Part shown: positions 8,010-16,190 of the stretch, piece by piece | Layout: each line of letters opens with the position of its first letter | Position numbering within the stretch: the stretch's first letter is position 1 | Assembly: GCA_902826565.1 (NCBI GenBank) | Contig: CADEFF010000005.1 | Coordinates: 13,148-77,147 of the forward strand | Direction: 5' to 3' | DNA length: 64,000 nt | Origin: an uncultured Rhodospirillaceae bacterium | GTDB lineage: Bacteria; Pseudomonadota; Alphaproteobacteria; Dongiales; Dongiaceae | Translations under genes and position numbers: made by a program | The notes under the pieces: model-generated | What the model was told of the DNA's origin: nothing | Database searches by the model: none | The model's input: only the letters and a program-made list of their open reading frames with translations

Positions 8010-9037
8010 GGCTTGCCCTCCTGCTGCCGAACTGGGTCGGCGACGCGGTCATGGCGACCCCCGCCTTGCGCGCGCTGCGGCGCCATTTCGCGCATGACGA
8101 GCTGGTCGGGATCGCCCCGCCCGCCATCTGTGCCCTGCTCGAGGGGCATCCGTCGCTCGACCGCCTCCTGCCGATGCGCACGAGGCGGTCATTCCCGCTC
8201 GCGCGGCTTCGCGCCCTGACCCGGCTGCTGCGCGAGGAGCGCTTCGACCTGCTGGTGCATTTCACCAACAGCCTCGGCAGTGCCGCGGCCGGCGCGCTCG
8301 CCCGCGTGCCGGTCCGCATCGGCCATGTGCGGCGCGGTCGCGGGCCGCTGCTGACCCGGCGGCTGCCGGCAGAGGCCGCGAACGGCGCGCCGGTCCCGGC
8401 GATCGACCATTATCTCGCCCTCGCCGCGGCGCTCGGCGCCGGACCGGAATCGCCGCAGATGGAGCTCGCCACCTCGGCCGCAGACGAGGCCGCCGCCGAC
8501 CGGCTCTGGGAAAGCTTCGGGACGCGCCGCAGCCGCCCGACCATCGCGCTCAACAACAGCGGCGCCTTCGGTGCGGCGAAGCTCTGGACCGAGGACGGCG
8601 TGACATCGCTCGCGGCGCGCATCCTGGAGGAGCTCGACCACAATGTGCTGCTGCTGGCGGGCCCGGCGGAAGCGGAAGCCGCCGCGCGCATCGCCGCGGC
8701 GCTGCCCCGGCCCGGCATCCTCAGCACCGCCGCCATGCCGACGCTCGGCCTCAGCAAGGCGGCCGTCCGGCGGTCCCGCCTGATGGTCAGCACCGACAGC
8801 GGCCCGCGCCATTTCGCGCCGGCCTTCGGCGTTCCGGTGGTGAGCCTCTTCGGTCCGACCGACCCGCAGCGCACCGCGCTTCATACGCCGCTCGATCGCT
8901 GGGTGCGCCTCGATCTCGATTGCCAGCCCTGCCAGCAGCGGGTCTGCCCGCTGGGCCACCATCGTTGCATGCGCGCGCTCGAGGCCGATAGGGTCTGGGC
9001 CGCGATGACCGAACAGCTCGAGCGATTCCCGCGATGA
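8006..9037 (+). CDS. waaF: Lipopolysaccharide heptosyltransferase II (GT9)
   Basis: 343 residues. It begins MRLALLLPNWVGDAVMATPA, the typical start of WaaF (acceptor/donor loop PxWxGD), has a donor-site VSTDSGPRHFAPAFGVPVV segment with FGPTDPQRT, and ends with a cysteine-containing LDCQPCQQRVCPLGHHRCM block characteristic of heptosyltransferase II. It should add the second heptose to the LPS inner core. It is translationally coupled to the GT9 gene before and the GT4 gene after (ATGA overlaps). Confidence 0.88.
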   Translation: MRLALLLPNWVGDAVMATPALRALRRHFAHDELVGIAPPAICALLEGHPSLDRLLPMRTRRSFPLARLRALTRLLREERFDLLVHFTNSLGSAAAGALARVPVRIGHVRRGRGPLLTRRLPAEAANGAPVPAIDHYLALAAALGAGPESPQMELATSAADEAAADRLWESFGTRRSRPTIALNNSGAFGAAKLWTEDGVTSLAARILEELDHNVLLLAGPAEAEAAARIAAALPRPGILSTAAMPTLGLSKAAVRRSRLMVSTDSGPRHFAPAFGVPVVSLFGPTDPQRTALHTPLDRWVRLDLDCQPCQQRVCPLGHHRCMRALEADRVWAAMTEQLERFPR

Positions 9038-10179
9038 AGTTCGCCGTGCTTACCGACCGTCACGAGCCCGGCCGCGGCGGGCTCGAGCGTCAGGTCGATG
9101 GCTGGGCGCGGTGGCTCGCCGGCCGCGGGCACGAGGTGCATCTCTTCGTCTTCCACGCACCTGCGCCGGCGCCTTCCACCCTCACGGTCCATCGCATCGA
9201 TCCGGCGGGGTCGGCGCTCGATCGCGCGCGGCGGCTCGAAGCGGCGGCGCGCGCGATCGATGGCGCCTTCCTGCATGATTTCGGCGCCGGCATCGGCGGC
9301 GACCTCTTCATGCCGCTCTATGGCGCGCGCTGGGCCGGGCGCGACGGCCAGCTCCGGGCGCGGAGACCACTTCGCCGGCTGCGCCTCTCGCTCCATCCGC
9401 GATGGCGGCGTCAGCAGCGGGAGGCGAGCGCGCTCGAGGCGGCGCAGCTCGCCGGCACCAGCCTGATCGTCGCCTGCTCGGGCCGCGTCGCCGCCGATCT
9501 GCGCAAGGCGGGCGCGCGCTGCCCGATCGAGATCCTGCACAACCCGGTCGACCCGGATCACCACCGGCCGCCCGACAAAGCGCTGCGCGCTCGCCGGCGC
9601 GCCGAGCGCGGCTGGGGCGAGGACGCCACCGTCTTCCTGCAGGTGGCGCATGATTTCCACCTCAAGGGCGTCGCCAACTCGATCCGCGCCCTGGCGCGCG
9701 CCGCGCGCACCGGCGCCGACCTGCATCTCGCCATCGCCGGACGCGGCCCGGACCCGGTGCCGTTCCGTGCGCTGGCGCAGAGGCTCGGCATCGACGACCG
9801 CGTCCATTTCCTCGGCGCCATGGCCGACACGCGCGAGGCCTACGAGGCCGCCGACGTGCTGCTGCATCCCGCCCTCTACGACGCCTGCAGCCTTACCCTG
9901 CAGGAGGGGATGGCCTGCGGGCTGCCGGTCATCGCCAGCATGGCGGACGGGAGCGCGGAGCTGGTCACCGAGGGGGTGCAGGGCTGGCGGGTTTCCGATC
10001 CGCGCAACCTGCGCATGATCGCCGGCGCGATGCGCGGCATGCTGGAGCCCGGGCTACGCCGCGCCATGGGCGCGCAGGCGCGCCGGCTCGCCGAGCAGAA
10101 CGACATCGGCTCCAATTTCTCACGGCTGGAGGCGATCTGCCTCGCGAAGGCCGGCCGTCAGGTCTCGGTCGCCGGATAG
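9034..10179 (+). CDS. Glycosyltransferase family 4 (GT-B), LPS-core type
   Basis: 381 residues with a GT-B fold. N-terminal MKFAVLTDRHEPGRGGLERQ carries the glycine-rich acceptor-side loop (GGLE) seen in WaaG-like enzymes. The C-terminal half has the donor-site features of GT4: VFLQVAHDFHLKGV, IAGRGPDPVPFRA, VHFLGAMADTREAYEAADVLLHPALYDACSL and an E-x7-E element (LQEGMACGLPVIAS). Its place after two heptosyltransferases suggests hexose addition to core heptose. Its last 22 bases overlap the convergent sulfotransferase gene, an unusually tight convergence. Confidence 0.85.
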   Translation: MKFAVLTDRHEPGRGGLERQVDGWARWLAGRGHEVHLFVFHAPAPAPSTLTVHRIDPAGSALDRARRLEAAARAIDGAFLHDFGAGIGGDLFMPLYGARWAGRDGQLRARRPLRRLRLSLHPRWRRQQREASALEAAQLAGTSLIVACSGRVAADLRKAGARCPIEILHNPVDPDHHRPPDKALRARRRAERGWGEDATVFLQVAHDFHLKGVANSIRALARAARTGADLHLAIAGRGPDPVPFRALAQRLGIDDRVHFLGAMADTREAYEAADVLLHPALYDACSLTLQEGMACGLPVIASMADGSAELVTEGVQGWRVSDPRNLRMIAGAMRGMLEPGLRRAMGAQARRLAEQNDIGSNFSRLEAICLAKAGRQVSVAG

Positions 10180-11006
10180 CCGAGCTCGGCCTGCAACGGC
10201 CGGATGAGATCGAGCACCGCGCGGCGCCTCGCGAGGGGCTGGCTGCGAAACTTGCCGATCGAGCCGCGGCTGATCTCGCCGCTCGCCGCGGCGATCGCAG
10301 GCGCCGGGTCGAGGCCGAGGAAGGCGAAAAGGCGCTCGGTGGCGCCGGGGAAATCCTCGCAGAGATCCTCGTAGCGGATCTCGCGATAGCGGTCCCCGAG
10401 CGACCGCCCCGCCCGGCGCGCCGCCCCGACACTCGCGATCCAGTGCTGCGCGTTGAAGAGATGCGACTTCCGGCGATAGGCGCCGCCGTCGAGCGCCATC
10501 CCGTTCCAGCGTTCGATCGCATCCGTGCCGAAATAGATCTTCCGCCAGAAGGCGCTGGTCGGGCCGATATGGTCGGAGAAGGCGACGTCCCGCCCGTCGC
10601 GCAGCAGATGCACGAACCGGCCCTGCGGGAACAGCGCCGCGACAACCGGCAGGATGTGGGTGGTTTCGCAGAGCTTCCAGCCCCAGGGGCCGCTATTCGG
10701 GTCATAGCCTTCGAGATGGCAGCCGAGCGCCGTCGCGATCATCGGCTCGACCAGCCGGTCGCTACCGTCGAGCGCCGGCCCGTATTCCGGGTAGTAACGC
10801 GTCACGAGGTAGTGGACGACCGGCAGCAGATCCCAGCTATCGCGCGATTCGTTCAGGTTCGCGCCCATGAAGACACCGGCGGCCTGCAGCATCGAGGCCA
10901 GCAGCCGGCTTCCGGAATGGGACTTGTTGAAGACCACGATCGGCGGCGGCAGGCGCGCGACGAGTTGCGCCAGCTCGGGCGTGCGCGGAAACCCAGCGGC
11001 CGTCAT
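10158..11006 (-). CDS. Sulfotransferase (PAPS-dependent)
   Basis: 282 residues. The N-terminal FNKSHSGSRLLASMLQAAGV has the 5'-phosphosulfate-binding loop of sulfotransferases, and FVHLLRDGRDVAFSDH carries the 3'-phosphate-binding motif. RYEDLCEDFPGATERLFAFLGL is the usual C-terminal helix pair. It would move sulfate from PAPS to a hydroxyl of a glycan, lipid or small molecule. It follows a methyltransferase with a 4-base overlap and converges on the LPS-core operon, so a cell-surface glycan is a reasonable acceptor, by inference only. Confidence 0.82.
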   Translation of the reverse strand: MTAAGFPRTPELAQLVARLPPPIVVFNKSHSGSRLLASMLQAAGVFMGANLNESRDSWDLLPVVHYLVTRYYPEYGPALDGSDRLVEPMIATALGCHLEGYDPNSGPWGWKLCETTHILPVVAALFPQGRFVHLLRDGRDVAFSDHIGPTSAFWRKIYFGTDAIERWNGMALDGGAYRRKSHLFNAQHWIASVGAARRAGRSLGDRYREIRYEDLCEDFPGATERLFAFLGLDPAPAIAAASGEISRGSIGKFRSQPLARRRAVLDLIRPLQAELGYPATET

Positions 11007-11629
11007 CGGGCCGTCTTCGTCCCGGGCATGCGCGCCCAGCCGAGAAAGCGCGGCGGGTCCAGCAGACGCCGCACGGCCGGCCGTTCGAGATCGGCGAGAA
11101 GCACCTCGCGCATGGCCTGCTCGCTGAAGCGATAATAGTCGCCGGGGAAATCGTGGCGGCCGAGCGTCGAGGTGCCGGCCTGCAGCGCCCCGATATGCCG
11201 GTGCAGCGACCGTCCGACGACGGGGAGATGCGGCACGAACCGCCGCAGCCGGGGAAAGGGCAAGCGGCGCATATCCGCATAGCCCGGCACGCCGATCGCG
11301 ATCAGCGCGCCCGGCCGCGCCACGCGCCGGATCTCGGCCAGGGTCAGCCAGAAGCGCCGGTCATGCTCGAGCATCGAGTTGCTGAGCACGAGATCGAAGC
11401 TGTCGTCCTCGAACGGGGTCAGCGCATTGGCGTCCGTCTCGATGATCTCGAAATCCGGGCCGCGCGAAGCGGGGGCGAGATTGACGCCGATCTTGCGGCT
11501 CGCCCCCGCGAGGCTCGGCAAAGCGAGCAGCGTGTCGCTCGTGGGAACGGCGCCGATCTCCAGCACGCGGCCGCCCGCCTTCTCCTGGCGGCAGATCGCA
11601 TCGAAGGCGTCGAAGATCGCGGGATGCAT
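11003..11629 (-). CDS. SAM-dependent class I methyltransferase
   Basis: 208 residues with the Methyltransf_11 pattern: VLEIGAVPTSDTLLALP (motif I region, with GAVP rather than the usual GxGxG), an acidic IIETDAN, the post-I LTPFEDDSFDLVLSNSMLEH motif and a hydrophobic RVARPGALIAIGVP strand. The C-terminal half has the HDFPGDYYRFSEQAM signature common in surface-polysaccharide methyltransferases. The frame runs on upstream past 11629 to 12427, but that part is antisense to unrelated features; ATG 11629 gives a normal-length enzyme. Coupled by ATGA to the sulfotransferase. Probably decorates a surface glycan. Confidence 0.8.
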   Translation of the reverse strand: MHPAIFDAFDAICRQEKAGGRVLEIGAVPTSDTLLALPSLAGASRKIGVNLAPASRGPDFEIIETDANALTPFEDDSFDLVLSNSMLEHDRRFWLTLAEIRRVARPGALIAIGVPGYADMRRLPFPRLRRFVPHLPVVGRSLHRHIGALQAGTSTLGRHDFPGDYYRFSEQAMREVLLADLERPAVRRLLDPPRFLGWARMPGTKTAR

Positions 11630-11709
11630 GGCTTCCGGCCGGCTCGTCGCGGGCAAGATCGCGCCTCGCCCGGCGCCTGTCCAGCCCCGCCGGCGCGGGT
11701 CCCGCGAAT

Positions 11710-12234
11710 CTAGCCCGGCGTCCCGTTTCCCTCGCTCCGCGCGGCCGCTTTCTGGAGCCGATAGGCGATGTAGCCGAGCACCGTGAGAATGATGAGGGCG
11801 AGCGCCACGTTGATGACGGCGAGCACGTAGTAGCCCGCGCCGCAAGCGACGCCGATCGCGCCGGCGAGCCAGATGCTGGCCCCCGTCGTCATGCCCTGCA
11901 CGTCGGCCCCGGAGCGAATGATGCTGCCGGCGCCGAGGAAGGCGACGCCGGCCGTCACCGCTTCGATGATGCGCACCGGGTCGGCCGAGCTGGTTCCGTC
12001 GCCGCGCTCGGTCACGACATAGAGCTCCATCGCGAGGATGGTGAAGGTCGTCGCGGCAAGGCAGACCAGCATGTGGGTCCGGATGCCGGCCGGCTTGTGC
12101 TTCCATTCCCGGTCGAGCCCGATCAGAAGGCCGCAGAACACGCTGGCGGTGAGGCGGACGACGATCTCCCAGGCGGGAAGCGAGGTGGCGATCCAGGGCA
12201 CGATGGCCGTCATATTCACGTCGATGGCTTCCAT
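11710..12234 (-). CDS. mgtC: MgtC/SapB family membrane protein
   Basis: 174 residues. The conserved MgtC core is plain: LTASVFCGLLIGLDREWKHK, AGIRTHMLVCLAATTFTI, VTAGVAFLGAGSIIRSG, and TTGASIWLAGAIGVACGAG, giving four or five inner-membrane helices. MgtC proteins aid growth under low magnesium and modulate the F-type ATPase in pathogens. ATG 12234 was chosen over 12255 because GAGGGG stands just ahead of it. A terminator-like hairpin ends only about 16 bases before this start, so expression may be controlled by a leader RNA. Confidence 0.88.
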   Translation of the reverse strand: MEAIDVNMTAIVPWIATSLPAWEIVVRLTASVFCGLLIGLDREWKHKPAGIRTHMLVCLAATTFTILAMELYVVTERGDGTSSADPVRIIEAVTAGVAFLGAGSIIRSGADVQGMTTGASIWLAGAIGVACGAGYYVLAVINVALALIILTVLGYIAYRLQKAAARSEGNGTPG

Positions 12235-12249
12235 AAAACCCCTCGGAAT

Positions 12250-12283
12250 CGACAAAAGAAGACCGGGACCCGCCGGGCCCCGG
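12250..12283 (-). terminator. Terminator-like hairpin in the mgtC leader
   Basis: Read on the minus strand, CCGGGGCCC (12283-12275) pairs with GGGTCCCGG (12271-12263) across a 3-base loop, with a single G-U pair, followed by a pyrimidine run TCTTCTTTT (12262-12253 region). This is the form of an intrinsic terminator pointed at mgtC and lies before its start codon, so it looks like an attenuator. A second copy of CCGGGGCCC lies further upstream in the leader (about 12321-12329), offering an alternative pairing. Confidence 0.5.
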
Positions 12284-12734
12284 CCAGTTCACAGGGAGGT
12301 TGATATCCACGTCCCGAGGGAGGGCCCCGGCGGCCCAGGAGCGGCCGCATCGGGAAGGAGTACGGGGCGTCGATATCAGCGGCCCCCACCGCGCCGCCCG
12401 GAGATGCGGGCAGCCTTGCGGCTGCAAACGGGACCGAACGCCCCATCAACCCCCGCGCCGAGTTGAGGGTTCCCCCGTCGATTTCCCGCCGCTATCCCGT
12501 CGATTTCCTTGACATCCCGCCCGAAAGCGCCCATATGAGCGGCGCCGTCATTCGAACGGCCGCTGGCTCCCGGCCGCGTGAGCGTCGAACGCAGAAAGCG
12601 GATCGGACGCACTTCCGGGCCTCCACGTCACCTTTGCCAAGCCCAGATCACGCGGGGCATCCGCCAAGCCGACAGAAATCTGTCCGGCCGGAGCCGATCG
12701 CCTGGGCCGTGCAACCCAAGAAAGCAGAGTTACT
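12284..12734. other. Divergent intergenic region between mgtC and the helicase gene
   Basis: About 450 bases. The left part is the presumed mgtC leader (GC-rich, with repeated CCGGGGCCC-type elements). The right part is a long untranslated region ahead of the DEAD-box helicase; long 5' leaders are common for cold-shock helicases. No clear promoter hexamers or named riboswitch were recognised. Confidence 0.4.
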
Positions 12735-14384
12735 TTGACCGACTTTACCAACCTCGGCCTTGCCGCGCCGATTCTGAAGGCGCTGGCGAGCGAAGGTTAT
12801 GCCACGCCCACGCCGATCCAGGCGCAGGCGATCCCCCAGATCCTCCAGGGCCGCGACCTCGTGGGCATCGCCCAGACCGGCACCGGCAAGACGGCGGCCT
12901 TCGCGCTGCCGATCCTCCATCGCCTCGCCGCCGACCGGCGCAAGGTCGAGCCGCGGAGCTGCCGCACGCTGGTGCTGAGCCCGACGCGCGAGCTCGCAAG
13001 CCAGATCGCCGACAGCTTCCGGACCTATGGTCGCCATATCGGCCTTTCCGTGGCCGTCGCCTTCGGCGGCGTCTCGATCGCGGGCCAGATTCGCGCGCTG
13101 GCACCGGGCGTCGACGTCCTCGTCGCCACCCCGGGCCGACTTCTCGACCTGGTCAGCCAGCACAAGGTCCGGCTCGACCGCCTCGAGATCTTCGTGCTCG
13201 ACGAAGCCGACCGCATGCTGGACATGGGCTTCATCCGCGACATCCGTCGCCTGGTGCGCGCCTTGCCGCCGGTGCGGCAGAACCTGTTCTTCTCGGCGAC
13301 CATGCCGCAGGAGATCGGGCAGCTCGCGAGCGAGCTGCTGCGCGACCCGGTCAAGGTCGCGGTCGCACCCGTCGCGACCACGGCCGAGCGCGTCGAGCAG
13401 CGCGTGATCTTCGTCGATACGGCGCAGAAGCGGAGCCTGCTCGTCACGCTGCTCCGCGACGACAGTTTCGGCCGCACCCTCGTCTTCACCCGGACCAAGC
13501 ACGGGGCCGACCGCGTGGTGCGCCATCTGACGGGCGCCGGCATCGGCGCCGAGGCGATCCACGGCAACAAGAGCCAGGGGCAGCGCGAACGCGCGCTCTC
13601 GAACTTCCGCAGCGGCCACGCCCGCGTGCTGGTCGCGACCGACATCGCCTCGCGCGGCATCGACGTCGACGCCGTCACCCATGTCGTGAATTTCGACATC
13701 CCGGCCGATCCGGAGAGCTATGTCCATCGCATCGGCCGCACGGCGCGCGCCGGCGCGGCCGGCATCGCGATCTCGCTTTGCGGCGGCGAGGAGCGCGCCA
13801 ATCTGCGCGACATCGAGAAGCTGATCCGCCAGCCGATCCCGGCCATGCGCCACGGCGCCGCAGATCATGCCGCCGGCCCCGAAACGGAAGCGCCGGCGCG
13901 CCGCGAACTGCAGGCGGCATCGCCCCCGCCGCAGCGCCACGGGCGCGGCCATGGCGGCCCGCATCGTCAGGCCGGCCATTCCAAGGGCGGGCATCGCGAC
14001 AAGCCGGCGCGCGAGAACGGCCATCGTCCCGCCGAGGGTCATCGCGCGGATCATGACGGCAATCGCCGCAACGGCAAGGCACGGGGCGAGCATCGCCCCG
14101 CCAACGGCGCCGCCAACAGCCATGGCAACGGCCAGCCGCGCCGGGACCATGCGCCGGAGAAGCATCGCCGCGACGGCGAGGCCGCGCATGGCCATCGTCA
14201 CGGCAAGGGCCGCCCGCGCGAGGAGGCCCGCCGCGAGCAACCGGCCGCGCCGCGCGAGGCCGGTCGCCCGCATCGGGAGCCGGAACCCCGCGCGCTGGCA
14301 TCGGTCGCCTTCATGCAGGCGAAGCCGCAGGGCGGCGATCGCCCGTTGACGCGCAGCCGGCCGCGCCCGATCGCCGGCCGCTGA
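12735..14384 (+). CDS. DEAD-box ATP-dependent RNA helicase (RhlE-type) with a basic, His-rich tail
   Basis: 549 residues. The complete set of helicase motifs is present in the first 370: Q motif GYATPTPIQ, Walker A AQTGTGKT, PTRELA, TPGRLLDL, DEAD (LDEADRMLDMGF), SAT, then domain 2 with LVFTRTKHGAD, ATDIASRGIDVD and HRIGRTARAG. The remaining about 175 residues are low-complexity and rich in His, Gly, Arg and Lys, probably an RNA-binding disordered tail. It should unwind structured RNA in ribosome assembly or cold adaptation. The start codon is TTG (12735); the family-like MTDFTNLGL begins exactly there, and no upstream ATG fits. Confidence 0.92.
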   Translation: MTDFTNLGLAAPILKALASEGYATPTPIQAQAIPQILQGRDLVGIAQTGTGKTAAFALPILHRLAADRRKVEPRSCRTLVLSPTRELASQIADSFRTYGRHIGLSVAVAFGGVSIAGQIRALAPGVDVLVATPGRLLDLVSQHKVRLDRLEIFVLDEADRMLDMGFIRDIRRLVRALPPVRQNLFFSATMPQEIGQLASELLRDPVKVAVAPVATTAERVEQRVIFVDTAQKRSLLVTLLRDDSFGRTLVFTRTKHGADRVVRHLTGAGIGAEAIHGNKSQGQRERALSNFRSGHARVLVATDIASRGIDVDAVTHVVNFDIPADPESYVHRIGRTARAGAAGIAISLCGGEERANLRDIEKLIRQPIPAMRHGAADHAAGPETEAPARRELQAASPPPQRHGRGHGGPHRQAGHSKGGHRDKPARENGHRPAEGHRADHDGNRRNGKARGEHRPANGAANSHGNGQPRRDHAPEKHRRDGEAAHGHRHGKGRPREEARREQPAAPREAGRPHREPEPRALASVAFMQAKPQGGDRPLTRSRPRPIAGR

Positions 14385-14463
14385 GCCTGGCGAACGCGAC
14401 CGCCGGGCCGCGGGCCTGCCCCGAGGTTGCGGCGGCCGCTTCGTCGCGGTTTAAAGTCTCGCC

Positions 14464-15129
14464 ATGACGGACATCGCCGGCCCTCGACGCTTCGCGGCGG
14501 CCGAGCGGCGAGCCGATCGCTGGGTGCACGGAGCCGGCCTCGCCGCGGGCCTTATCGCGTCGCTGGCGATGGTTCCGCTCGTCGCCCGCCATTGCGGCCC
14601 GCATCACCAGGCGGCGATCGCCCTTTATCTGGCGACCTTGCTGGCGATGCTCGGCTGCTCGGCGGCCTACCATGTCTTCGCCGCCTCGCCGCATCGCGAA
14701 TGGCTGCGGCGCGTCGATCATGCGGTCATCTATCTGCTGATCGCCGGCACCTACACGCCGTTCGCCGCCGCCCATCTCGACGAGGCGCGGCCCCTCCTCC
14801 TCACGCTCCTCGTCTGGCTCATCGCCGGCCTCGGCTTCGCGACGAAGCTCGTCTTCCCGCGGCGGTTCGAGGGGCTGGGCATTCTCGCCTATCTGCTGCT
14901 CGGCTGGCTCGAATTCCTCGGGCTCTCGCCCTATCTCGGCGGGCTCGGGACAGATGTCCTATGGCTCCTCGCCGCGGGCGGGCTGCTCTATTCGGGCGGC
15001 GTCGTCTTCCTCCTCTGGCGCCGTCTTCCGTTCCACATCGCGCTCTGGCACCTACTGGTATTGATCGCCGCCGGCTGCCACTATCTCGCCGTGCTCGAAG
15101 GGGTTGTGCTCGCCCGTTGTCAGACGTGA
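14464..15129 (+). CDS. Hemolysin III / YqfA (PAQR-like) membrane protein
   Basis: 221 residues with about seven transmembrane helices. Family marks are the N-terminal DRWVHGAGLAAGLIA, the SAAYHVFAASPHREWLRRVDH segment, AVIYLLIAGTYTPF, and the final LWHLLVLIAAGCHYLAVL; the histidines and aspartate in these are the putative metal-binding residues of the CREST/PAQR superfamily. The E. coli homologue TrhA is linked to membrane energetics; hemolytic activity is not implied. It starts 79 bases after the helicase gene and may share its transcript. Confidence 0.87.
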   Translation: MTDIAGPRRFAAAERRADRWVHGAGLAAGLIASLAMVPLVARHCGPHHQAAIALYLATLLAMLGCSAAYHVFAASPHREWLRRVDHAVIYLLIAGTYTPFAAAHLDEARPLLLTLLVWLIAGLGFATKLVFPRRFEGLGILAYLLLGWLEFLGLSPYLGGLGTDVLWLLAAGGLLYSGGVVFLLWRRLPFHIALWHLLVLIAAGCHYLAVLEGVVLARCQT

Positions 15130-15163
15130 GCGGAGCGCCAGCCCAAATCAGGGGGATGGAACG

Positions 15164-16177
15164 ATGGGAACGGACGCAACGCAGGATCTCGGTGCCTGGC
15201 TCGACGGCTCGATCATGGCGAAACGCGGGCTGATGCGCGGCAAGGTCGGCAAGACCCATGAGCTGACCGAGGAAAAGCAGGGCGTCTTCCATTACACGAT
15301 CGGCCCCTATTCCGAACCCGTCATGACGGTGAAGCCGGGCGACCGGATCGTGGTCTGGACCAAGGATGCCTTCGAGGGCCGCATCAAGAGCGAGAAGGAC
15401 AAGCCTTCCGACATCCTCGAGGTGCCGTTCCTCAACCCGCAATGCGGCCCGATCATGATCGAGGGCGCCGAGAAGGGCGACGCGGTCGCGGTCTATATCG
15501 AATCCATGCTGCCGCGCGGCGAGAACCCCCGCGGCACCTGCTGCCTCATCAAGGAGTTCGGCGGGCTCGTCGGCACTACTTACACGGCCATGCTGAACGA
15601 CCCGCTGCCGGAGATCGTCAAGAAGATCGATCTCGATACCGAGAAGGTCTATTGGAGCGACCGCGTCACGCTCCCCTACAAGCCGCATATCGGGACGCTG
15701 AGCTGTTCGCCGCAGATCGATTCGATCAACTCCCTCACCCCCGACCAGCATGGCGGAAACATGGACATGCCCGACATCTGCCCGGGCCACGTCTGTTTCC
15801 TGCCGGTGAAGGTGCCGGGGGCGCGGCTCTTCGTCGGCGATTGCCACGCCTGCCAGGGCGAGGGCGAGATCTGCGGGGTGGCGGTCGAATACCCCGCCGT
15901 CATCACGCTGCGGGTCGATCTCATCAAGGGCTGGAACATCGACTGGCCGCGGATCGAGACGCCGGAGCTCATCATGACGGTCGGCAGCGCCCGCCCGCTC
16001 GAGGACGCGATGCGGATCGCCTATCGCGAGCTCGTCTTCTGGATGATGAAGGAATACGGATTCGACAAGTACGATGCCTACATGCTGCTGAGCCAGGTCG
16101 GCAAGGCGAAGCTGGGCAACGTCGTCGATCCGAAATACACGATCGGCGCCGCCATCAGCAAACGCCACCTCGCCTGA
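15164..16177 (+). CDS. Acetamidase/formamidase family amidohydrolase
   Basis: 337 residues of the FmdA/AmdA family, which hydrolyses formamide, acetamide or related short amides to the acid and ammonia. Typical elements are GPYSEPVMTVKPGDRIVVWT, the FLNPQCGPIMIEGAEKGD region, KPHIGTLSCSP, HGGNMD, and LFVGDCHACQGEGEICGVA, which contain the conserved metal-binding His, Asp and Cys residues. ATG 15164 is preceded by GGGGGATGG; the frame opens earlier inside the previous gene. No amide transporter or regulator is adjacent. The next gene on the plus side is absent; a minus-strand SDR converges on it. Confidence 0.88.
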   Translation: MGTDATQDLGAWLDGSIMAKRGLMRGKVGKTHELTEEKQGVFHYTIGPYSEPVMTVKPGDRIVVWTKDAFEGRIKSEKDKPSDILEVPFLNPQCGPIMIEGAEKGDAVAVYIESMLPRGENPRGTCCLIKEFGGLVGTTYTAMLNDPLPEIVKKIDLDTEKVYWSDRVTLPYKPHIGTLSCSPQIDSINSLTPDQHGGNMDMPDICPGHVCFLPVKVPGARLFVGDCHACQGEGEICGVAVEYPAVITLRVDLIKGWNIDWPRIETPELIMTVGSARPLEDAMRIAYRELVFWMMKEYGFDKYDAYMLLSQVGKAKLGNVVDPKYTIGAAISKRHLA

Positions 16178-16190
16178 AGAGCGGGCCGTT

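Noticed and set aside
11630-12427. Extended N-terminus of the methyltransferase
   Set aside because: The frame runs antiparallel over mgtC and its leader; methyltransferase similarity begins at 11629.
12235-12430. Known Mg or Mn riboswitch (M-box, yybP-ykoY)
   Set aside because: I could not find their conserved cores; only the terminator-like hairpin is supported.
12578-14056. 492-residue plus-strand open frame
   Set aside because: Arg/Pro-rich shadow of the DEAD-box helicase in another frame.
14464-15129. True hemolysin/virulence factor
   Set aside because: The family name is historical; the sequence fits a PAQR-like housekeeping membrane protein.
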